A stretch of DNA of 64,000 nt from Euwallacea fornicatus (GCF_040115645.1 NC_089569.1:2728001-2792000); one strand, 5' to 3'. Counted from the first letter of the stretch, positions 11,560 through 24,521 are shown. Translations and numbers: made by a program. The notes: a model not told the origin generated them from the sequence alone.

Positions 11560-14500
11560 TTAATCAGACTTCTTAATGTTCTCTACTTTCTCCGCAAACA
11601 AATACAAATCATTTGCAAACAAATCCGGCTCCTCTAATGCAGCAAAATGACCTCCTGTGTCATACTGAGTCAAATGCACCAAATTTTTCAGCCGTTTAGT
11701 CAAGATTGAACGAGGAGTCAAGCTCAACTCGTAAGGAAACCTGGCGCATCCTGCAGGGGTGTAGATGTGTACCCTAAAAACAATAATTATATCAAAAAAT
11801 CATCTCATTATAAAAACTCACTTTTGAAGAATCATAAATTCCAACTCAAAATTTGCCAAAGCCTCAGCATAAATCCGCATGGAGCTTGTAATGGATTCCG
11901 TGAGCCAATAGATCATGATATTGTCCAAAATCTGTTCCATTGTGTACTTTTCAGTCAAAGCTCCATCTTCCCGATCCCTGAAGTACGGATTAGTGACGGT
12001 TATCACTTTTTCCAGTATATAGCCTGCCAAACCCATGGGACTTTCCCTTAAAGCCACCCCTAAGGAAGTTTCCGTATCAAAATTGTCAGAAGTACTATAA
12101 GGCGTATTTACCAACGGTATCAGGCTTAGTTCCCTGTATATGGAAATATCCAGTTTCCTCTAAAACAAACATCAAAGTATTTTGCTTGTTGTAGGAGAGC
12201 TGAACCTCATTTTCCTCATAAATCAAACTGGGCCAAAAATGTCCTATAACAAACCTAAATTTCTTCTTCAAAGCTTGTTTAAAATAATATCAAACCGGAA
12301 GACTCACATAAGGTGTGCCAAAGGGCTCCAATTCAGGCACAAAGTACTGTGCATTCCAATGATTTTCTCGGGATATCTTGCTGTTAAATGGGTGACGACG
12401 CTGCTGCCCCAATCCCCCCCATAAACATAATACCTATCAAAGCCTACAATATCCATTAGTTCCTTGAAAATTTGAGCCATGTAAGCTGGAGAGAGTCCTG
12501 GCTTCCTAGTGGCCTCCGAGAAAGCGAATCCGGGCAATGAAGGGATTATTAGCTCGAAGACAAAATTTTTACCTACAATTTCTTTTTATCAAAAAAAACC
12601 TTGAACTGACTACGCCTCTGACTTCTGAACGGTCGAAATAATCGCAGATTACCGAACAAGTTCCCTAAACTGGGAATATATCATAGAATTGGTGGTTTAG
12701 AAAGTTGATTTGAAAAAAAATGATAAAAAATTGTTGAATTTCCCCGCTACTTTTTTACGTGCCTAAAGCTTCAGGTTCCCCATTAAAGCAATAAAATTTA
12801 ATGAATCATCAGAGATAATCCAGTCACCCGTAGGAATTTTTAAGCGCCTAAAATTTGATTTAATACAAGAAACCAACCCAAGTATGCCTTTTATGTTCGA
12901 AACTTTAGTCAGTATTCAGTAAAAAATCAGGATCGTCCCACAAAGGAATGTAATAGAGCTTTTTTTCTTATTTTTGATTTTATGATATGTAGGATCACGA
13001 AACCGGGCCATAATTCAATTGACCATCGACAGTTCCTAGATTTCTGTATTCGTCCTTTCCGTTCGCAATGCCGCGTCCCATACTTAAACCATTATGATAA
13101 GGCAATTATAGTGATCATCCTTGGGCATCTGGTACCCAGATGTGACCAAGCGGGGTGAGAACCCAAGTAGCAGTAAGTTAGTTAGTAAAAGAAGAGGCTG
13201 ACCCGGCCAGTTCCAAAAACCGACGAGTTGAGATAAGACAGGGCTCGGTCAGCTTGCTCTTCTTTTCTTTTGTTCCTTTTTTCGTTAATAAACGCACACT
13301 TATAGCTTTATTTCTTGAACTGTGATTTCTTTAGTAGATATAACCACCATCCCATATCTACTCTAGTATTGGAGTTTGATATCCCATTAAATCCCGATAC
13401 TACATGATATAGGATTAAACTATTTTAAAAATGATAAATAAATTGTCTAACTAGTTTAGCCACTTCATTTAAGTATATTTTCCGAATTACGTTGCCAAAG
13501 GGGACATAGGGTAGTGCAAGAAGATTTGAAGACGCCACATTTAAAATTTTTTTGCAAAATTTTCATCAATGTCATATGTAAAATTGAATTATTTTTTAAA
13601 GAGAATCCAAACTTGACAACCAAGTTTTTCATGAAACAACGTAAGAAAAATCATTGCAATATTGACTTATGAAAGTTTGAACGAAAACATGTAGATCTTC
13701 TACATGCCTACTGAAGTCCCACAATACAGTAAGGAGTTGAATGAAAAAACTCGAAGCTACATACCTTTTTGAGGTTGAGTCAGGCTAGGAATAACCTCAT
13801 AAAACTCCCTAAAGGTGCTCAACCACCCATGCACCATCATCAAGGGTAAAACTTTCACGTTTTGCCCTTGGGTCAAATTCGGCTTGATATGCAGGAAATG
13901 CACATCCAAACCTCTAATCTGGACAAAATTGTGAGAGTATTGATTCAGGAACCGCAGTCTCTCAGTCCAGTTGTACTGGTTTTTCCAGTACTCGAAAACG
14001 TTTTGAAGAACTGTATTGTGTATTCCATAATATTGTTTCACACCTTCTAGGCTTGGATAAAAGGATTTTGTGTGATGCAGACGAAAGTTTAAGTCATCAA
14101 GGGCCTGAAAGATTGTTTGAAACTCATTGAATAGGAAATTGAACACGCAGTGTATCCCAGGTTAGATGTAATAAGAGGATAAATGGGCCAAAAATGTTTG
14201 AATTTTTGAATAACATTTGGAGATTGAACCTGTTGGGAAAAAAACCCAACATAAATCAGCGTTATCGCTGGGTACCAATTAGGCCCTAAAGACGTTGGAA
14301 CTATCCCTAATACATCTGCTGCATTGCACCCCGCGATGCAGCACTTACCCTCACGTGTTTAAACTCGGCCACCGTGATGGCATTGGTTCCTTGAATTATC
14401 GTTGTCCCGATTTATGGGGGGCACCAGATAAATCTGTCAAGGGAACCAGAGAGCCACATTTGGGTTTTGACCGTGAAGATTCTTAGGAAAAAACTTTCCA

Positions 14501-15751
14501 CCGAACTAGGGGGCGGTGTCAGTTGGGATTGGTTAAGATCTTTTCGTGGTAATCTCCCTCCAGCCCCACCATCCCTGGGACGCAAATAATCTAGGACTCC
14601 CAAAAATTCATTCTCTCAAAGACAAGACTCGCGAAAGCTTCTTCCCGTTTTGTGGACACTCTCGATCCTTGAACGCGGACTCCCTCAACATCTCTCTCAT
14701 ATAACTTAACTCTAAACCAGTGCTCGCGAAATCTCTCTCTCTCTCTCTCTCTCTCCCGTTTCTTGGACACTGCTCGATCCCTGAAGCGGAATACCATCAA
14801 ACCTCTCTCACAACTTTACCTCAATCTCTACTCCATAACTCTTTTACAAGACACCCTTCAACCTTTATACGTATCATTCTCAAATCTCGGGCGACCCAAT
14901 ACCGACTCTGTAAATATATGTATAAAAAGTGTATATAAAGTTGTAAATCGTAGTGTAACTTAAAGTGATATCTATAGTAAAAGTAAATTACTTAATTCGT
15001 GCTACGGAGTTTGTATTCCCTGAACCCTTGAACCCCGTTTACAATCAATTGACGCATCAGCGTCTGGTCCTTCGAATTAATAACTCACACCAGCAAAATA
15101 GGAGATACCTCTTCGGGTGCCTTGTGAGGCAGTCGTTTCTGTTAGGCAGTGACTAAAAGCCCCTGGCCTAAACAGAACCCTACTTGTATAATTATGGTAT
15201 ACCAAAAATGAGTCAATCCCGTATTATATAGGGTGTTTTATCAACAAATTTGGAAAAATCATCACAACTAAAGTGTTTTTATTTTTCAAAATGTGAAAAT
15301 ATTCGACTAAAAAAAGTTGTTAGAATGGAATCTTACATCTCCGTACCAAATTTGAGGAATAGAAGTTTTTTTCGAAAAAAAATCTTGTGGCCACCGAAAT
15401 GCTCAGACCTTTCAATATTGACTTTCTTATTATCGGGTCGACTCAAAAAATTATTTTGTCCTCTTATTACATCTATCCTGGGATACACATGAAATACTTA
15501 AAGGAAATGCTTACGCTTTGAGGGAAGTCAATTGGTTTGGTAGTGATTTTGGGGGGTTGGTTAGTAACAGGGCCACTACCCCACCATTTTTCTTCCAAAG
15601 GGGGAAGAATGTTGACTAAAAATAGAAATTCAGTTTTATTGAACTGTAAGAAGAATAACTATTTTTACTAACCTTCAAATAATTTATTGTAAACCAAAAC
15701 CGCAGTTATAGCAATAATTCCAACGACAACGCTGCGAAACATCCACGACAT
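11560..15751 (-). CDS. JHEH: juvenile hormone epoxide hydrolase
   Basis: A microsomal epoxide hydrolase that opens the 10,11-epoxide of juvenile hormone to the diol; it is an ER-anchored alpha/beta hydrolase. Seven exons on the minus strand join in frame: 15751-15673, 15615-15515, 14104-13765, 12572-12308, 12254-12112, 12059-11822, 11773-11560. The product is 459 aa, the usual family length. Seen: a membrane anchor at about residues 4-22, oxyanion motif HGW at 152-154, nucleophile D227 in GGDWGS, tyrosines Y298 (ETGYFHIQ) and Y373, acid E404 (FPYEL), and His431 (TGGHFAALEEP). All catalytic residues are intact. Two introns are only 52-53 bp; the stop codons falling in them otherwise split the frame. 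Introns 2 and 3 carry LTR insertions. An AATAAA overlaps the stop codon. Confidence 0.95.
12988..13404 (+). mobile_element. solo LTR of a retrotransposon, 417 bp
   Basis: The element begins TGTAGGATC and ends GATACTACA, a short imperfect inverted terminus of the TG..CA type. It is flanked by the 5-bp direct repeat TGATA (12983-12987 and 13405-13409). An AATAAA-like signal occurs near 13287 on the plus strand, which sets the likely orientation. No internal retroelement region follows, so it is a solo LTR. It sits in intron 3 of the epoxide hydrolase, antisense to the gene. The family is not identified. Confidence 0.8.
14231..15174 (+). mobile_element. solo LTR of a retrotransposon, 944 bp
   Basis: The element begins TGTTGGG and ends CCTAAACA (TGTT..AACA termini). 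It is flanked by the 5-bp duplication GAACC at 14226-14230 and 15175-15179. It contains a TATAAA-like stretch near 14920-14940 and a TC microsatellite. The 5-bp duplication and size fit Bel/Pao or Gypsy LTRs. No gag or pol is adjacent. It lies in intron 2 of the epoxide hydrolase. Confidence 0.82.
14732..14755. repeat. (TC)n microsatellite inside the LTR
   Basis: About 12 uninterrupted TC units. Confidence 0.9.
15225..15492 (+). pseudogene. mariner-like element remnant in hydrolase intron 2
   Basis: The stretch starts near a TATAGGGTGTTTTATC sequence that resembles the CAGGGTGTTT ends of other local elements. It includes a frame with LWPPKCSDLSILTFLLSGRLK, a decayed form of the WP.RSPDL.PLDFFLWG..K block around the third catalytic Asp. 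Only the C-terminal scrap is left. Confidence 0.5.
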
Positions 15752-18239
15752 GTTTCACTTGAAGGTCCACAACCAACTGATGATTAGATAAGTATTTTGT
15801 AAACAATCTGATTTTAAATAAGTTGAGCAATAAAATGATTTAATAGTCCGGGCTTTTCTCTCTCAATTGTAGAAGATAAAAACACATGAGGATCAAATTT
15901 ACGCTAAAATTATTGTACTTTAGCTTTTTCCTGTGTTGCACCTTGACCTTAATAAATTTAAAAATAGAAGCAGTTCGTGTTTCTACCATAAAAAAATGTG
16001 TATTTTGAAGGTCTGCAGACGTACAGGGTAAATCAAAATTCAGCACACAGAGTTTAGGAATGCGTTTTTAAGGTTCAAATAAGACTTTTTTTGCTCTAAA
16101 GAAGGTTACACGAATGCTTAAGCTTCGATATATACGGTATTAAAATATTACCACTATTAAAATTCATTGTAGCCTATGACTGCGTAATTTGACACTCTTC
16201 CTCCGTTCTTCGTTAAATTTGTTGAAATCTAAGATCCTTAGAAACGATATAGGCAGAAAGATTATTACAAAAAATACAAAAAAAAACGAAGTTTAATAAA
16301 ACTTAATAATAACGTGATCGAAACAACTTCGAAATTTTAAAAACCAGACGAAAGTACTACCTTTCAACTCGATCAAATTGTCAACAACTTCATCAGAAAA
16401 CGCGTAAAATTGTTAAACTACACAGTCATATCCCACTATGAATTTTCATAATGACAATATTTTAACACTCTGTATATCGAAAACTAAACATTTGCAGGCC
16501 CACCTTTATAGGTAAAAAAAATCTTATTTTGATCTCAAAAATACGTCCCTAAATTTATTGCACTGAAGATCGATACACCCTGTACTCTCTATATGGTAAA
16601 ACCTCATGGACTGACACCATCATCAGGCACATAAGATGTAACTGGGTTATCTATCCCTGTCTGGCATCAGTCCCTTTACATAGTAATACAGTCTGGGCCC
16701 TGCGAAATGCAAATTTATCTTGTCTATAAAGATGTTGACAGACTTGTCCTGTATTTTGTTCTATAAAAAGATCTCCCCTTGACAGTCCCCCAAAAGCCTA
16801 AAATTACGTTTAATTAGCGATGCTGAGCCAAGGGAGATATTATAGGCAAAAAAGCTGAAAAATTATACACCCTTTTTACAGATGGGAAAGAGGGATTTGT
16901 AATTTGCTACCCTGTGGGCCTAATAGGACTTGAATTTGTCATAATATAATATGGGCCTTATTAATTGCATACAGAGGTACACTTAATCCCTCCCTAAAGA
17001 AAAATCTTACTGGTGGAAAGTATATTAAATTTTCATTTATTCCAAGAGATAATGCTTATAAGGGGAAAGATAACCAAGGCGGCTCTCCCATCGCGGAACG
17101 AGGTACTTAGACTCCGAACGACGAGAAGAACAAAAGCATCGGGGGTAGTCAAATTTGCAATTTGAATAATTAAAACACGAAAGGAACGTTTTAAATACCG
17201 TCAAAATGTTATTCTTTTCCTTCACTCTTGGGGGCTTACCTCCTTATTTTTAATTCTATTGTGCGGTCCCACCAATTGTGCTTTTGAGACAATTAGCTAT
17301 CCTATTAAGGGAAATAATTGACAAATAAACTTTTGCATATTTCCTATTTTCTTCGTGTTTCACAGAAATACTTAAAAAATATTTAAGACTACATGAACTT
17401 GTAAATTCTGGACGGCAGAATTACAAGAAAACCAGAATGGGCGACTAAAGATTCATCTATGCAAACATCTTTTTGTAGCTCTGTAACTCGAAAACAGTAA
17501 GAGATGGGCATAAGGCTAAGAACCATTCCTCTTGATTACAGTCTCTAAAAGGCCGCAAGTATACAGTGTTTCTTCAAGAAAGTCGAGTTTTTGGTAATAG
17601 AATGACGACAACACAAAAATGGCTCTTACACAAAGCTTTTTTTGAAGCTCTTTAACTCGTACATGATAACTGATCAGTATAGGAATATGTACAGAATGGG
17701 TTTTCTAAAAGTATAAATGCCAATGTTTTGAAAATTATGCCGGCATTGGATATATCCAAAAACACATCTGTCATAACAATATAAGGGAAGATGGTTGAGA
17801 GTATGATGAACCCACTACGTCCGACCAAGTGCACCTCAACCACCCCTAGTCATCTTTTTAAATAGAAACATGGTTGCGCAAGCATTTTCAATAAGTTCTT
17901 CAATGATACCACAGGTTCTGGAATTTCTCCTTAAAATGTATCTGATAATGCCTAAAATGCAAAATCCATGAGTAAGACACTTGCGCGTAGAAATAAGTGG
18001 TTTTCAATCAGAATTAAGCAGTAAAACTGGTAACTAAATGAAAGTTTTGTGGGAATTAAACCACATAGTCAGATTTGCTGCTCAATGTCGATAATTTTTT
18101 TATATTAATTATTCGTTTCTTTTCAGGCAAACGTACAAACAATATTCGTGTTGTTAACAAAAACATTAGCAAAAGTCACCTTTATAATTACACGACACTC
18201 ATTAATAACTCGTTGACTTAACTATTCAATTGTTTATGG
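15752..18239. other. intergenic, no gene seen
   Basis: Short open frames only. The stretch contains scattered CACCCTGTA-type ends (about 16578), which hint at further decayed elements, and one arm of a dispersed repeat at 17640-17830. Confidence 0.4.
17640..17830. repeat. dispersed repeat, inverted partner at 21220-21370
   Basis: The sequence around AAAATTATGCCGGCATTGG with AAATGCCAAT upstream is the reverse complement of the block at 21280-21335. Weaker similarity flanks it. The two copies bracket the transposon cluster at 18.2-20.5 kb. Confidence 0.55.
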
Positions 18240-18910
18240 TTCATTTTTGAACACTGTAAATTTCAAGTGACCCCACAAGAAGAAACCCAAAGGCGTGAGA
18301 TGGGGAAACCTAGGGGGTCATTCTATGGCTCCTCTCCTTCCAAGCCATCTTAGGGAGTAATTGTTGTCCAACCGCTGTCTAACGGGTAAAACAAAACATA
18401 GCGAAGCCCCCTCCTGTTGAGATTTTAGTAAATTTTCGGCCAATTGATCGTTTTCGTCTTGCTGATTCCCTAGCTTATGGATTGACAATGGCTCTATAGA
18501 ATTCTCTAAAAGATCACGGTAGATTTCACCATTCAAATTACCTTCAATAAACACAGGTCTTATGATGGCATCTCCATGGATCCCAGCTCAAACATTCATT
18601 TTTTGTGAATATTGCCTTCTTTCTTCTCTCATAACATAAAGGTTTAAATCACTCTAAATTCAAAAATTGTGCCTAGTGAGAATATCATTCAAATAAAACT
18701 ACACTAAAGCAAACTTTTACCAATAGTTGGGACTGGTTCGAATCATCTTCGTTCAATTCCTGATAAAGTTCAATTTTGAATGAATGAAATTTATGCAACT
18801 TTAGAACCTTTCGAACCGATGCCGTTGATAGTCCAGTTAAAGAAGATACATGACGAACAAACGAATGATGGATTTTGGAGAAATTTTCCGAGAACTTCGA
18901 TTTGAATAAG
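18240..18910 (-). pseudogene. mariner-like DDE transposase remnant
   Basis: On the minus strand the order of transposase blocks is preserved: a helix-turn-helix with VSSLTGLSTASVRKVLKLHKFHSFKI and QELNEDD, then FIEGNLNGEIYRDLLENSI, then a decayed LTPLGFFLWGHLKF (third acidic block; the Asp position reads G). Stops and frame changes interrupt it. It ends a few bases from the Tc1-like element at 18924. It belongs to the same broad group as the copies at 23.0, 25.0, 42.7 and 54.5 kb. Confidence 0.65.
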
Positions 18911-18923
18911 CTTATCTAATATA

Positions 18924-20486
18924 CAGTAGTGGTCAAAATTATAGCAACTTTTTAAAATTTCAAATAATTTAAACTTAACGGCTTAAATTCAAAATAGGTT
19001 TTCAAAATATGATTCTACAATAACTGTTGATGATAGAAGTATATAACAATAAAACAATATTAATTTGTATACAAAAACAAAAAAAATATATTCATTTCGA
19101 CCTGGACAAAAATATAGCAACTTTTCCAACATAATTATAAAGAGTAATAAAAGTTCAACAAATTACAAAAGAATTGTTCAATAATTAATATTTTGTATAA
19201 TACCCTCGCTGCTGAATAACTTCTGCACATCTTCGTGACATTGAATTCATTAAATTGTTGATGTAATTGTTATCAATACTCTTCCAGGCTTCTTGAAGTG
19301 CCTGAAATAAATCCTGTGAATTGGAATATGTATTATTTCGAATTTTATTATTCACATATTCCCACAAATTTTCTATAGGATTGAGATCAGGAGATTTCGA
19401 CGGCCAAACGAGAACTTCTATCCTTTCCTCTCTTAACCATTCTGAAACAAGTTTCGATTTATGTTTGGGGTCATTATCTTGTTGGCAAATGCTTCTTAGT
19501 GGCATGGTTTCTTCAAGATATAGTCGTAAATGATTCCTGAGGATATTTCGGTACATGAACCGATTCATGCGACCTTCTATTTTGTGAAGCGGATCCATAC
19601 TAAAACCAGAGAAACAACCCCAAACCATAATCGAATCTCTTCCATGTTTTACGGTTGGTAAAACAAACTTTTTTTGCAACCTTGCGCCTTTGGGTCATCT
19701 AACGTGTGATGGGCCATCACTTTTAAATAAGTTAAATTTGAACTCATTGCTGAAAACTACCAATTTCCACTTTTCAGATGTTCAGTATTGGTAATTCTGC
19801 GCAAACTGATGTCGGGCTTTCACATTCTTCTTAGACAGCAATGGTTTTTTCGTTGGTCGCCTACCAAATAATCCATTTTCCACTAATCTTCTTCTTATGG
19901 TCTTGGAACTGATATGAGCTAGGCCCGTTTCCTCTAAATGTGATTTTATATGAGTCGATGATAGAAATGGATTTTTTTGACACATTCGAATTATTCGTTT
20001 ATCAGTTCTTTTTGTAGTTTTCCTTGTGCATCCTGAATTTTTTACAGCTGCTTCTCTTCCAGTTTGTCTGAATTTGTAAATAATTCGATATAAAATTGAC
20101 TTATGCACACCCAAACTACACTTTCGCTTTGCCGTTCGCCACTTTTACACCGCTCAATGATAATTTTCCTGACTTCTAATAAGATTGTTTTACCTCGACC
20201 CATAATGAAAATCGTCGATTTAATTTAGAATATGAAACGTCTTTAAACACACAAGTCTGTTAATCAAGTGAAAGTTTAAAATTCCAAGAGTTGCTATATT
20301 TTTGTCCGGTATTTAAAAAATATGTTTTGATAGTTTCTTATAGGAATTGTTGATATTTTATTTGGATACATTTTAAACATCAACGCTTGTGGAAGATGAA
20401 TAATATAAAAACGTACATTGGGTTTAGCCGAATAGATACATTTTATTTAAAATTTTTAAAAGTTACCATAATTATGACCACTACTG
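18924..20486 (-). mobile_element. Tc1-like transposon with inverted termini
   Basis: The termini CAGTAGTGGTCAAAATTAT (left) and its complement (right, CATAATTATGACCACTACTG) are flanked by TA at 18922-18923 and 20487-20488. The length is 1563 bp. A second, inner inverted pair (GGACAAAAATATAGCAACTTTT near 19104 and AGTTGCTATATTTTTGTCC near 20290) gives nested repeats like the IR/DR ends of some Tc1 elements. The transposase inside is broken. Confidence 0.88.
19185..20203 (-). pseudogene. Tc1-like (DD34E) transposase with two stops and one frameshift
   Basis: The start is MGRGKT at 20203. After about 23 codons one frameshift leads into a paired-like helix-turn-helix region (RTAKRKCSLGVHKSILYRI) and RRRLVENGLFGRRP. 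In-frame TGA codons occur near 19784 and 19695. After them come IMVWGCFSG, DNDPKHKS (second Asp) and VWPSKSPDLNPIENLWE (third residue Glu, so Tc1 not mariner). The blocks from 20114 to 19185 stay in one frame, so few mutations separate it from an intact gene. It is inactive as it stands. Confidence 0.88.
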
Positions 20487-21219
20487 TATATCTTAAGTTG
20501 ATTCCTTTTTTATTCGGCGCGGAACTGGTTTTTTCAAATTTCTATATTAATTTCCTAACGGAGAAAGGATTGATGTTCGTTCCAAGGTTCTCTTGGCGAA
20601 ATATTTTTGTGGTTCATAAAAGACAACGTTCCTCAGCTCTATGAATAAAAAGGATTTCAACCCGTTCCGCAATTGAATAAACATGTTTCGATTGAACATT
20701 TGCGAGAAGAAGCACGAAGTGAAACTCAGATAATAAACAGTATTCGATGATTCACTGAGTAGAAAAACATTCATAAATATCGATAAAAGAAAAATACCTA
20801 ATTTTTTACAGTTAAAATTTTACAGTATTTCGAGAACGTGAATATCATTTGCAGACTTACATAGAAAATAACGAACACTTATTATAAAAGATAATAAATT
20901 TTTATTATTATTATTAATAATTACTAATATTGAACGGCGAATCTTACGCTCCGATTTAATTGCAATAAAACTTTGAATTAATTATCATATAATATCAGTT
21001 CTACTACTTATTCCTGATCGAAAACCATTTAATTCTACGCCTAAGGGTCTCACTCATGGATTTTGTATTTTAGGCATAATCGGATATATTTCAGGGCGGA
21101 ATTCTAGAAACTTTGCTACCATCGAAAAGCTTATTCAAAATTCTTTCCCACGATATATCGCAACCACAACCGTGCTATTTAAAAAAATGACTGAGGGTAG
21201 CTAGAGTGCATTTGGTAAA

Positions 21220-21370
21220 AAGACAATGAGTTCATCATGCCCTCATTTTTCCCATCATATTATGGTAAATGTGATTTTAGATTTTTCCATTGCCGGCATA
21301 ATTTTCAACATATTGGCATTTGCACTTTTAAAAAACATACCCAGTATGCTAGAGATTCATCCTGTTGGTT
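21220..21370. repeat. dispersed repeat, inverted partner of 17640-17830
   Basis: It contains CATTGCCGGCATAATTTTCAA followed by ATTGGCATTTGCACTTTTA. These match the complement of the earlier copy with few changes. Confidence 0.55.
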
Positions 21371-22109
21371 GTATTTCATGATAGATTGCAAATGTACAGA
21401 GTGTTGATTAAATAAACAAAAGTGTTTGGTGACAGAAAAGCGAAGACACTATTGGCAAAGTTCTTCTATGCACAGATCTTTTTAAGGCTGTATGAAGTAA
21501 CTGTGAAGAGACTTATTGGGCGATCTCATCTAAAAATCCTTTCTCTTGATTACAGCTACGATTTTTATCACTAACAAAATAGTAGAAAAAGGAAAAAATT
21601 TAAACCAGAAAAACTTCTCGCATTTAGTAATAATATTTCATGAAAGTATGAAAGTTTCAGGTATGGGATGAATGCACGAGGTATCCACATCCAGGCCCTG
21701 TTTGCTTTTTCATTCCAGGGATATGTTATATTAAAAGTTTGATATATAACTTTTAGTGGGGTAGACTGAATGTGGGAACAATCCGCCTTACAACAAAAGC
21801 TCCGGGAGGTACAATTTTGTTGCTTTTATTGGCGTCAAAGAGATATAACGTTGCTTTATATGAAATATCCGAAGATCGTGCTATTTGTAGGTTAATACGC
21901 ATATTTACTTCACGACCTGAATTATTACTACAGGCTTCATAAAATGAAAATAAAGTACCCTGGACGTGTTTATGAATAACGAATAAAGAAAAAATTGTGT
22001 TGTTCCTCTCGGAAATCTTCGTATCTCGAAGCACCGTTAATGTGGAGAAAAAAACATATAGTCAATCTTTTCTAAAAATACTCATAGTTTATGGCGAGAA
22101 AAGAAGACA

Positions 22110-22345
22110 GTTTTAATTCCAGGAGCTCCATTGAGCTTTTAATTAAGGTGACGATAGTCGTTCCCCCAACTTTCGCAAAACTCAATCAGCAATAAATTTA
22201 CATGGCCTGTTATTGAGGGCGTTTTAACGAAATTATTTAGAATCCACTTTTCGGATTGATTTACTTCGACAAATCCAGAGCTTTTCGCTTTTCAAAAAGA
22301 AACTAATTAAACTTTTAGCTTATTGTCAATTTAGTTTAGCTTTAC
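22110..22345. repeat. dispersed repeat, direct partner at 32280-32510
   Basis: Shared collinear blocks include TAATTAAGGTGAC, AACTCAATCAGCAATAAATT, TTACATG.CCTGTTATT, and ACTAATTAAACTTT followed by TTTAGTT. The function is unknown. Confidence 0.6.
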
Positions 22346-23009
22346 GTCCTACATTGTACACCTAAACTGTACCTGTATGTGATTTAATTTAAATTTTCAA
22401 CAGTTCCTGCGAACTTGCAGAGCTAGTTTCCAGTCAATATTTTAGTATGTTTGAACAAGAACATAAATCAATTCAAAAAGCACAACAAAACCTTGTCAAA
22501 CATCAGGTAACAGGAACACAGTCGGCAATTATTTGCATAAATGCATTAAACGAACTAACAAAAACTGGATAGATGCCAGCTGCTCCTGCAGCTGAAACTT
22601 CATTATTTAAGTGCCGCAATCAATTAAAGTGCCAGTTATTTAAAATACAGGTCAGGTTAGGAAAAGTAAGGCTCTAATTCTTAGAAGAACTCGTTTGATT
22701 TGTTGCTTTGTCGGGAAACAATAATAGAGCAGCTAGTTTAGAGCTTTAGTTCGTGTTTGTGACTCGGAATAAGTTTGTGTTGCCATTGGGAAGACGAGTT
22801 TGTTGCATTTTCCTCGAGTTATGAGATTTATTGAAGGTTAGGAATTCTGCAAGACATAACCAAGTATCAGATAATAACTGAAAATGATGTTTGTTGAATG
22901 GTTCTAATCTTCAATTGTTAGATAAAATCTATTAAAAGACATTTTTCCAAAAATTCGCATCACATTTTTCCCTAAGAACGAAGTTATTTTAAACGGGATG
23001 GTCTGTATA

Positions 23010-24521
23010 CAGTGTGTAATATTTAATCTGAATTATCGAAATATCTCGAATACTAGGCACCCTATAAAGAAATGTTAAATAGCAAGCTTTAATTATTCTG
23101 AGGTGAAAATGTTTTGGTACTAAAGTTGATTCTGCAACACTTGGTATGAGCGGAGTGGGGGTCAACTTTTTAATTTCAAATGGTAATTTTTATAGATTCA
23201 GATAATACGACTAAAAATAGGAAACATTTATCCGAAACATATTTTTGGATTTAAGCTAGAAAACCCTCTTTCGTTTATAATTCGTCGAAAGATTTGATGA
23301 GATTTAAATTAGAATTAATGGAAACATGAATTTTTTGTATAGCTTTAATTTCACGTAAATGCGTAACCTGAACTTCAATGCAGTTATTTATTCGTATTGT
23401 AAAGAACTCTTCACATCTACGAAGTGTATCTTCTGGAATATTGGAACAAGCCTTTACAAACCACAGAATCATATCTTCTCTTGTCGTTGCTAATTCTTTA
23501 TAAAAATGACTGTCAAGATATCCCCACAAAAAGATATCCGGTGAGGTAAGATCTGAAGATTTAACAGGAAAGTTCAACGGACCAGATCTGCGGTGCCCTC
23601 GACCGTTAAAATTACGATTAAGAACTCCCCGTGCCGCCACAGAACAGTCAGTTGGACAACCGTCATGTTGAAACATGTTCTGACGAACTTCTAATTTAAA
23701 ATGCTGAAGTAATATGGGCACGACATTTTTCAAAATATTTCGGAAAATTTTGAATTTCGTTTAATCTGTGCAGGTGACCACTCACAAAAATCCACAAAAT
23801 TTTGAAAATCCATATCATAGAGCTCTTCATATAAAGAAATATGATAAGAATGAAACTTGCGTATCCTCGGCATTCTCTACACACTGATATGAGAAATTTC
23901 TGATAATCCTGATTTTTCTCTTGTACTCGCTTGGGGATTAAAAGCCACAGCACGTGGACTGCAATTTGATTATTTCCTCCATACACAGAAGCTGGACGAG
24001 TTATTTTCTTCTGATTTACAGTTTCTTCATTAATAAATTTTTTAATCACCGGATAGAAATAAATGTGGGATCGTGGTCTTTCAGGCAAACGCTGAGCGTA
24101 AAGATTGACAGCACTGCCTAAATGCCTATCAGCTTCTCCGTACCCCAAAACTATTTTCATTTTCTCCTCTACGGTCAAACCCTTTAACGGGAAGCACTAT
24201 TTTTTTAAACTGGAAATAGCCATTTGAAATATGAATTGAATTTCGTCAATAACAGAGTTTTCTAGTATCAATCGAAAAAAAACAATTCGAACAGTTTATT
24301 TTTTATTTTTAGCCGTATTACCTAAATCTGTAAAAAAATAGAGGTTCCTATTTAAAATTAAAAAGTCAACTCCCATCCCGTCTACACGCGAAATGGAAGG
24401 GAGTAAACATCAGTGTATTTCCCCCTCAGAGTGATTGAAGCTTGATACTAAACATTTCTTTATAGGATGGTTAATACACATTCGAGATATTTCGATATTT
24501 CAGGTTAAATGTTCCACACCG
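23010..24521 (-). mobile_element. mariner-like element with long diverged inverted ends
   Basis: The left end CAGTGTGTAATATTTAATC.. and the complement of the right end (..GGTGTGGAACATTTAACC) share further blocks such as TATCGAAATATCTCGAAT and CCTATAAAGAAATGTT over about 200 bp. The same right end recurs at 43560-43742. The broken transposase lies between the ends. TA precedes the left end. Confidence 0.7.
23275..24178 (-). pseudogene. mariner-like transposase, frameshifted
   Basis: The N-terminal part at 24178-23696 starts with TVEEKMKIVLGYGEADRHLG and has NQKKITRPASVYGGNNQIAV, the DNA-binding region of this insect transposase group. The C-terminal part at 23733-23275 lies in another frame with NMFQHDGCPTD (second Asp), SGPLNFPVKSSDLTSPDIFLWGYL (third Asp region) and a basic tail. 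The middle, with the first Asp, is scrambled. Non-functional. Confidence 0.8.

Larger units (their letters stand above)
20487..23009. other. intergenic, repeats only
   Basis: No supported gene. The stretch holds the inverted partner of the 17.7-kb repeat (21220-21370) and a dispersed block at 22110-22345. Confidence 0.4.

Noticed and set aside
12115..12150. A direct readthrough frame joining 12114 to upstream sequence (RKLDISIYREL..)
   Set aside because: The correct frame reads LEETGYFHIQGTKPDTVG followed by a 52-bp intron, which matches the hydrolase family; the readthrough is a frame artefact.
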